DNA of 7,560 nucleotides from Pseudomonadota bacterium. Lineage in GTDB: Bacteria > Desulfobacterota > Desulfobacteria > Desulfobacterales > Desulfobacteraceae. Both the position numbers and the translations under genes were made by a program. Within the stretch, counting starts at the first letter, position 1; each line of letters begins with the position of its first letter. The notes under the pieces were generated by a model that had not been told where the DNA came from, made no database searches, and saw only the letters and a program-made list of their open reading frames with translations. The stretch is from NCBI GenBank assembly GCA_018812385.1, contig JAHJDU010000649.1, positions 1 through 7,560 on the forward strand, written 5' to 3'. Below, one piece after another: positions 6,001 through 7,560 of the stretch.

Positions 6001-7560
6001 AATAAGACATACGATGTTACAGTCCAGCGTGACTGCACCATTCCGGCCGGAACAACGGTTAAAGCCGATGATTGCAATGACTCTAATTGTGTAACGGATG
6101 TTTACGACGGTCTGGTCGATCTGACCGCTGCGACAACCGGTCATACAGATGACTACCGTTGGATTTATGACACCAGCGTGGATGATGCTTCTTCTACAGC
6201 CACAGTTGATTTCTACTACTCCTCAGATAATGGAACTACCTGGCAGCAGATCTATGCGGATAGCGCTTCGGATACCCTATCTGTTTCGGCCAATGCCGGG
6301 GATAAGATTATCGCCCTGAGCAATGGATTAGGAACACTTAGCCTCGGCGACAAGCTCAGGATTGGAGACGAGGTGGTTACTGTTGCCGAAGCTTCTACGG
6401 GTAATGATGTGACCCTTGAGGCTGGTCTGGCTAATGCCTACGATAAGGATTGCACCACCGTTACCCTGTTGAGGTCAGGGGTCTACCAGCAGGGAGCCGT
6501 GACTTCGTTAAGCGGTGGAGACTCAAGCCCTGGCGTGAGAACCATTACTGTGGCATCAGGCACAGGGTTTGCCGAAGATGACAGGATACTGATTACCGGC
6601 GGTAGTGATTCGGAAGCGGTAACCGTGGTAAGCGTAAGTGATAATGGGACAGATTCGAGTATTGTTATTACCCCGGGTCTAACCTATGATTACAGCAAGT
6701 GGGTCAATGACGGCAACACCGTTTCAGTGGTCAAGGCCGGAAGCTGGACGATGCAATTTGATTCCAGAATCCTGCCTAATGGCGACTATCTGATTGTAAC
6801 TGATGCTACTGACTGGGCCGGTAATACCGAACTTGAGAGTACCCGTGTGGCCAGGGCCATAGATGTCACCATCGACAATCCGAAGGCTACTGTCAGTACC
6901 TCAGTATCTGTAGTTGAGCGTGGTGATACGGTCTTGATCGAGGCTACTCCGTATAATGAGATTGGTGTGGCTCAGGTTGACTTCTACTACACGACCGGCG
7001 ATCCTACCTGTGCTACTACTACCTGGGATACGGCAACTGATGTTAGCACTAAGGGCAACACAGATACGAATATGACCGAAGGCAACTATGCCATTCGGTG
7101 GAATACCTCTACGATACCGCTTTCGAAGTTTATGGATTCTGAGTGCAACTGTATTGTTAGTCCTCTGACGGTTTATGTAGTTGGCATTGCCCGGGACGAT
7201 GATTGCCGAAATAATGTCTGGCCGCCTCCTCAGTTGACCGATTCCGATACCTTCTCCAGAGCGGTTGCTGAGGGTCGTTATCTCACACTGACCATTAAGG
7301 ATACCACGGCGCCGAAGATCACCCTGACGCAGATTAGCTATAAGAATGACTGCATGAGTGACAGCAAGACCCTCATTCTCCCGCAGGAGGCCGAGGACAT
7401 GATCATCAGCGGTCTGGTAGATATTACCGCCCGGAGCGAAAGAGTCGATGACTTAAATACCGGTTCAGCCTATGTCACCTTTATGTATTCCAAGGATGGT
7501 AACACCTGGGATACCATCGATATGGACCCGATCCATACCTATGATAATGATAGTGTGGAT
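1..7560 (+). CDS. Internal part of a giant Ig-like-repeat surface/secreted protein (both ends missing)
   Basis: Frame 1 is open for all 2520 codons; I translated every codon and found no stop. Random sequence would give a stop about every 20 codons, so this is one gene. No start is assigned because the frame is already open at base 1, and the last codon (7558-7560) is still sense. The product is Asp/Thr/Ser-rich, acidic, low in Lys and Arg, with about 40 cysteines and no membrane-length hydrophobic run. It is built from about 15 to 17 diverged Ig-like beta-sandwich units joined by short Asp/Pro linkers. Two other elements interrupt the chain: four copies of a small beta module, and one CBM48/E-set-like segment. 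Proteins of this design are usually exported and act as adhesins, stalks or matrix components; that role is inferred from architecture. No enzyme motif, signal peptide, LPXTG or type IX sorting domain is seen. The exact function is unknown. Confidence 0.95.
31..222 (+). repeat. Small beta module, copy 1 (residues 11-74)
   Basis: This segment follows a pattern shared with three other places in the protein: an opening 'D-T-T-I-T-V' strand, a Phe and a small loop before a 'L-V-T-I' strand (residues 22-30), a 'V-V-T-A-I' strand, then 'L-T-L-x-x-A-L-x-x-x-Y-x-x-G' (51-64) and a closing 'D-D-V-S-V' (70-74). The Gly-Asp usually found before the second strand is replaced here by Asn-Gly (25-26). Similar small all-beta modules are common in phage structural and bacterial surface proteins. 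Whether it sits inside an Ig-like unit, as copies 2 to 4 do, cannot be told because the upstream part is cut off. Confidence 0.6.
223..540 (+). repeat. Irregular beta-rich unit (residues 75-180)
   Basis: Alternating strand-like segments are visible ('Y-T-L-R-A' at 244-248 in phase with 'V-T-F-H-A-S' and 'I-V-F-D-V-Q-V'), but the unit lacks the DxGxTW hairpin and the W-N-T strand of its neighbours. It ends in a Cys-containing stretch (Cys148, Cys159, Cys179) that precedes the first regular unit. It may be the second half of an Ig-like domain interrupted by the small module upstream, followed by a long linker. The family is not recognised. Confidence 0.4.
541..876 (+). repeat. Ig-like unit (residues 181-292), clearest example
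   Basis: All hallmarks of the repeat are present in order: 'G-I-P-V-H-I-S-A' opening strand (204-211), an acidic loop at 212-217, 'V-S-L-E-F-S-S-D-N-G-Q-T-W' hairpin (226-238), 'F-W-N-T-R-G-L' (257-263), 'G-D-Y-L-L-R-S-V-A-T-D' (265-275), Gly-Asn at 278-279, and a closing 'V-K-V-D-N' linker (288-292). The order and spacing match bacterial Ig-like domains of the Big_7 type as I know them; the exact family needs a profile search. Cys246 and Cys281 could pair. Confidence 0.75.
886..1203 (+). repeat. Ig-like unit (residues 296-401)
   Basis: Begins just after the previous linker with 'R-P-L-V-E-V' and reads 'S-V-T-V-T-A-W' (312-318), 'V-K-F-Q-F-R-P' (327-333), a 'W-Y-D-I' strand (341-344), 'T-T-W-N-T-T-G-L' (364-371), 'W-F-Y-V-R-A-I-S-T-D' (375-384) and a closing 'I-T-V-N-I-D-N' (395-401). 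The W-N-T Trp (366) lies 108 residues after its counterpart Trp258 in the previous unit, which sets the repeat period. This unit has no cysteine. Confidence 0.72.
1204..1569 (+). repeat. Ig-like unit (residues 402-523)
   Basis: Shows 'R-V-V-T-L-Q-V' (434-440), the hairpin 'V-K-V-E-F-S-Y-D-N-G-E-T' (448-459), then 'I-W-E-T-T-F' (475-480) in place of W-N-T, and 'D-I-V-F-T-A-T-L-Y-D-N-V-G-N' (495-507) as the last strand pair. The hairpin Trp is replaced by Val460. The closing linker is 'Y-D-P-T' (521-524) rather than V-D-N-x-x-P. Cys405 and Cys509 are placed near the two ends of the unit and could form a disulfide. Confidence 0.68.
1570..2160 (+). repeat. Cys-rich Ig-like unit with an inserted module (residues 524-720)
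   Basis: The first half runs 'S-C-I-V-E-V' (525-530), a CPSC motif (545-548), 'E-L-N-F-Y-L-T-A' (557-564) and 'C-V-S-L-A-Y-F-K-V' (577-585). The chain is then interrupted by a small beta module (600-660). The sandwich appears to resume with 'V-S-L-D-V' (676-680), 'C-Y-V-F-S-S-S-A-K-D-L-A-G-G-N' (686-700) and 'F-T-L-Q-I' (710-714). Nine cysteines fall in this unit (526, 545, 548, 577, 618, 669, 686, 708 and nearby), more than in any other. The interruption explains its length of almost 200 residues against about 110 for a simple unit. Confidence 0.55.
1798..1980 (+). repeat. Small beta module, copy 2 (residues 600-660)
   Basis: Matches copy 1 in layout: 'T-D-T-I-A-V-S-N-F' (600-608), 'V-D-D-V-L-C-I-Y' (613-620), 'Q-T-V-K-V-V' (629-634), 'I-L-T-V-R-P-A-L-S-D-T-Y' (640-651), then a small Ala/Gly turn and a closing 'G-I-W-V-I' strand. 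It lies between two halves of an Ig-like unit, so it is probably a loop insertion. The DNA of the copies is not detectably similar by eye; the resemblance is at the protein level only. Confidence 0.6.
2161..2547 (+). repeat. Diverged beta-sandwich unit (residues 721-849)
   Basis: Strand-like segments include 'T-V-A-V-R-V-T-A' (732-739 region onward), 'K-T-V-S-L-Y-H-F' (777-784), 'T-V-A-F-N-V-D-V' (806-813) and 'V-Y-F-F-W-M-E-A-A-G-Q-D' (822-833), which replaces the usual G-D-Y-x-L-R-x-x-A-x-D strand. It closes with 'A-I-D-N-D-P-P' (843-849), an unusually acidic linker. The DxGxTW hairpin is absent, so assignment to the Ig-like series rests on spacing, the last strand and the linker. Confidence 0.5.
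2548..3021 (+). repeat. Long Ig-like unit (residues 850-1007)
   Basis: Opens with 'I-K-I-C-D-P' (860-865), continues with 'Y-I-I-S-V-N-V-S-D-T' (894-903), the hairpin 'V-K-I-E-Y-I-L-D-S-G-A-T-F' (923-935, Phe for Trp), 'A-S-W-N-T-E-N-I' (953-960) and 'V-T-L-Q-I-T-M-T-D' , and closes at 'A-D-N-V-A-P' (1002-1007). At about 158 residues it is longer than the regular units; the extra length is in an Asn/Asp/Thr-rich loop near 886-915 and in the approach to the final linker. Cys951 and Cys970 are close to the last two strands. Confidence 0.62.
3022..3450 (+). repeat. Ig-like unit with an Asp-rich loop (residues 1008-1150)
   Basis: Strands are seen at 'V-L-L-T-A-L-V-D' (1116-1123 in the opening half by pattern), 'C-R-V-D-F-Y-A-V-N' (1072-1080), 'Y-S-V-R-W-Q-S' (1106-1112) and 'G-I-Y-S-V-F-A-V-A-T-D-R-H-G-N' (1116-1130), closing with 'L-K-V-I-V-Q-G-P' (1141-1148). 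The hairpin loop carries 'D-S-T-D-T-D-G-D-N' (1093-1101), which resembles an Asp-based calcium loop though the usual terminal Glu is missing. The 'W-Q-S' strand (Trp1110) stands in for W-N-T. Confidence 0.6.
3451..3810 (+). repeat. Beta-rich segment of unclear family (residues 1151-1270)
   Basis: This stretch has strand-like parts ('I-T-L-G-G-V-S-I' 1153-1160, 'L-D-L-Y-L-T-S' 1201-1207, 'V-K-V-E-L-I-N' 1218-1224, 'F-D-Y-I-F-R-L-Y' 1225-1252 region) but neither the DxGxTW hairpin nor W-N-T. It may be the first half of an Ig-like unit whose second half resumes after the CBM48-like segment at residue 1350. Cys1167 and Cys1191 flank a loop rich in Asp and Asn. Confidence 0.4.
3811..4047 (+). other. 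Possible CBM48/E-set-like carbohydrate-binding segment (residues 1271-1349)
   Basis: The second half reads 'V-W-T-S-T-V-A-L-T-A-G' (1302-1311), 'Y-T-Y-S-F-L-I-D' (1315-1322), 'D-D-P-R-N' (1331-1335) and 'G-S-R-S-I-V-V-P' (1341-1348). This is the order known from glycogen/starch-binding E-set domains (CBM48, AMPK-beta-like): W near the end of a strand, a Gly turn, Y-x-Y-x-F-x-x-D, then D-P-x-N and a closing S-x-x-V strand. The first half, 'V-Q-V-V-V-V-D-D-V' (1275-1283), would be the opening strand. I cannot confirm the sugar-contact aromatics, so binding is not claimed. An alternative is an ordinary E-set structural domain. Confidence 0.45.
4048..4182 (+). repeat. C-terminal half of an Ig-like unit (residues 1350-1394)
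   Basis: Contains only the last strands of the repeat: 'A-N-I-S-L-R-S-L' (1354-1361), 'G-S-Y-T-I-K-A-Q-A-K-D' (1364-1374) and the closing 'I-I-I-D-R-T-P-P' (1387-1394). The missing first strands suggest either that the CBM48-like segment is inserted in this domain or that the preceding segment supplies them. Confidence 0.5.
4183..4548 (+). repeat. Ig-like unit (residues 1395-1516)
   Basis: Has 'Q-V-I-V-Y-A-T-V-S-D' (1416-1425), the hairpin 'V-L-F-Q-W-S-K-D-G-N-T' (1440-1450), 'M-W-Y-D-D-I' (1456-1461), 'A-N-W-T-P-R-I' (1473-1479) as the W-N-T equivalent, 'V-L-R-V-R-A-V-V-Y-D' (1486-1495) and the closing 'V-T-V-D-R-E-A-P' (1509-1516). The hairpin loop carries extra residues between the Gly-Asn-Thr and the Trp. 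Confidence 0.68.
4549..4905 (+). repeat. Ig-like unit (residues 1517-1635)
   Basis: Opens with 'M-A-W-I-S-S-P' , then 'I-I-T-L-A-A-A' (1534-1540), 'I-V-F-E-W-T-M-G-D' (1550-1558), 'E-T-W-T-V-I' (1565-1570), 'G-W-Q-V-D-F' (1585-1590), 'A-D-Y-Y-V-Q-V-R-A-R-A-I-D' (1601-1613) with Cys1614, Val-Gly-Asn, and the linker 'H-N-D-K-T-A-P' (1629-1635). The opening 'P-M-A-W-I' recurs as 'P-S-A-W-L' at the start of the next unit, which supports the boundaries. Confidence 0.7.
4906..5238 (+). repeat. Ig-like unit (residues 1636-1746)
   Basis: Contains 'V-L-I-E-I-E-I-M-S-D-D' (1673-1683 region), 'T-W-K-E-L' (1687-1691), 'F-D-Y-S-W-N-A-A' (1703-1710), 'G-I-Y-Y-L-R-V-R-A-T-D-A-D-G-N' (1715-1729) and the closing 'I-V-V-D-H-T-Q-P' (1739-1746). 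The second-to-last strand is the best match in the protein to the Big-type consensus ending in A-x-D-x-x-G-N. The unit is 111 residues, equal to the basic period. Confidence 0.73.
5239..5643 (+). repeat. Ig-like unit (residues 1747-1881)
   Basis: Shows 'S-I-L-F-T-V-D-A-D' (1763-1771), 'M-V-Y-L-Q-Y-W-N-S' (1786-1794), 'A-A-W-M-P-D' (1797-1802), and 'C-E-Y-Y-L-R-A-L-A-E-D-W-A-C' (1841-1854) in which Cys1841 and Cys1854 bracket the strand that carries the A-x-D signature. It closes at 'L-D-T-A-D-P' (1876-1881). The hairpin has lost the DxGxTW motif. Confidence 0.62.
5644..6045 (+). repeat. Ig-like unit (residues 1882-2015)
   Basis: Reads 'I-D-V-Y-V-K-V-Q' (1906-1913), 'I-K-F-F-Y-R-E-S' (1925-1932), 'E-W-K-E-I' (1937-1941), 'T-T-K-W-I-T-P' (1965-1971), 'V-Y-E-V-G-A-Y-V-A-D-E-A-A-N' (1980-1993) and 'Y-D-V-T-V-Q' (2004-2009). 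Ala-Asn replaces Gly-Asn in the last-strand signature. Cys1901, Cys1917 and Cys2012 are present. The closing linker is irregular ('R-D-C-T-I-P', 2010-2015). Confidence 0.6.
6301..6468 (+). repeat. Small beta module, copy 3 (residues 2101-2156)
   Basis: Follows the module pattern: 'D-K-I-I-A-L-S' (2101-2107), 'L-G-D-K-L-R-I-G-D-E' (2115-2124), 'V-V-T-V-A-E-A' (2125-2131), 'D-V-T-L-E-A-G-L-A-N-A-Y' (2136-2147), and a closing 'T-V-T-L-L' (2153-2157). It has the Gly-Asp before the second strand (2116-2117) that is typical of the module. It is the first of a tandem pair lodged in the hairpin-distal loop of an Ig-like unit. Confidence 0.65.
6541..6732 (+). repeat. Small beta module, copy 4 (residues 2181-2244)
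   Basis: Reads 'T-I-T-V-A-S-G-T-G-F-A-E-D-D' (2181-2194), 'I-L-I-T-G' (2196-2200), 'A-V-T-V-V-S-V-S' (2206-2213), 'I-V-I-T-P-G-L-T-Y-D-Y' (2221-2231) and a closing 'T-V-S-V-V-K' (2240-2245). It matches copy 1 more closely than copy 3 in its first strand and Phe (F22 versus F2190). It is followed directly by the returning Ig-like strand at residue 2248. Confidence 0.65.
6883..7314 (+). repeat. Ig-like unit (residues 2295-2438)
   Basis: Contains 'V-L-I-E-A-T-P-Y' (2311-2318), 'V-A-Q-V-D-F-Y-Y-T-T-G-D' (2323-2334), 'T-T-W-D-T' (2340-2344), 'Y-A-I-R-W-N-T-S-T-I' (2363-2372), 'L-T-V-Y-V-V-G-I-A-R-D-D-D' (2389-2402) and a closing 'I-K-D-T-T-A-P' (2432-2438). A Cys cluster, 'E-C-N-C' (2381-2384) with Cys2403, surrounds the penultimate strand. 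The loop before the closing strand is lengthened and contains three consecutive prolines (near 2409). Confidence 0.65.
7315..7560 (+). repeat. First part of a further Ig-like unit, cut by the window end (residues 2439-2520)
   Basis: Begins with 'K-I-T-L-T-Q-I-S' and shows 'L-V-D-I-T-A-R-S' (2472-2479), then the hairpin 'V-T-F-M-Y-S-K-D-G-N-T-W-D-T-I' (2492-2506), which is one of the best matches to the consensus. The W-N-T strand and later strands lie beyond the end, so the repeat array continues downstream. Confidence 0.65.

Larger units (their letters stand above)
6046..6882 (+). repeat. Ig-like unit split by two inserted modules (residues 2016-2294)
   Basis: The first half reads 'L-V-D-L-T-A-A-T-T' (2038-2046) and the hairpin 'V-D-F-Y-Y-S-S-D-N-G-T-T-W-Q-Q-I' (2069-2084). 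After that hairpin two small beta modules intervene (2101-2156, 2181-2244). The sandwich resumes with 'S-W-T-M-Q-F-D' (2248-2254), 'L-P-N-G-D-Y-L-I-V-T-D-A-T-D-W-A-G-N' (2258-2275) and the linker 'V-T-I-D-N-P' (2289-2294). Removing the insert leaves about 130 residues, a normal unit length. Both halves match the consensus well, so the nested arrangement is well supported by the sequence. Confidence 0.68.

Noticed and set aside
5608..6144. A 178-codon open frame on the minus strand, the longest alternative frame
   Set aside because: It lies wholly antisense to the continuous 2520-codon frame, has no distinct domain pattern, and its composition follows from the codon bias of the sense gene. No ribosome binding site or promoter separates it. 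It is a shadow.
1..7560. CRISPR array, tRNA/rRNA, riboswitch, terminator or insertion-sequence features
   Set aside because: No regularly spaced identical repeats, no terminal inverted repeats, no GC-rich hairpin followed by a T-run, and no non-coding space in which such features would normally lie.

Overview
The window lies entirely inside one very large protein-coding gene. Reading frame 1 on the + strand (codon phase starting at base 1) is open from the first base to the last: 2520 consecutive codons with no TAA, TAG or TGA. Neither the start codon nor the stop codon is present, so the real protein is longer than 2520 residues. No second gene, RNA gene, promoter, terminator, insertion sequence or CRISPR array is visible, and there is no intergenic DNA.

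The translated product is rich in Asp, Thr, Ser, Val, Gly and Asn, poor in Lys and Arg, and strongly beta-type in pattern, with no hydrophobic membrane-length stretch. It is a chain of roughly 15 to 17 diverged Ig-like / E-set-like beta-sandwich units, most about 105 to 160 residues long. The typical unit reads: an opening strand after a Pro-containing linker; a 'V-x-F-x-Y/S-S-x-D-x-G-x-T-W' hairpin; a 'W-N-T-x-x-L' strand; a 'G-D-Y-x-L-R-x-x-A-x-D-x-x-G-N' strand; and a closing 'V-x-V-D-N/x-x-x-P' linker. This is the general look of bacterial Ig-like domains in giant secreted or cell-surface proteins.

Layout by residue: 11-74 a small beta module; 75-180 an irregular unit; 181-523 three regular Ig-like units; 524-720 a Cys-rich unit carrying a second copy of the small module (600-660); 721-1150 three longer, more irregular units; 1151-1394 a composite region containing a segment like a carbohydrate-binding CBM48/E-set fold (1271-1349); 1395-2015 five Ig-like units; 2016-2294 an Ig-like unit split by two consecutive copies of the small module (2101-2156 and 2181-2244); 2295-2438 another Ig-like unit; 2439-2520 the first part of a further unit that runs off the end.

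The organism is probably a bacterium: the standard code fits, base composition looks near-balanced by eye, there are no introns, and the architecture is typical of giant bacterial surface proteins. The phylum cannot be fixed from this window. Giant Asp/Thr-rich Ig-repeat proteins of this style are common in uncultivated lineages such as Omnitrophota, WOR-3-like and other FCB-related candidate phyla, and in Planctomycetota, but that is only a guess. The likely role is an extended extracellular stalk, adhesin or matrix protein. No catalytic domain, signal peptide, sorting signal or anchor is visible here; if present they lie outside the window.
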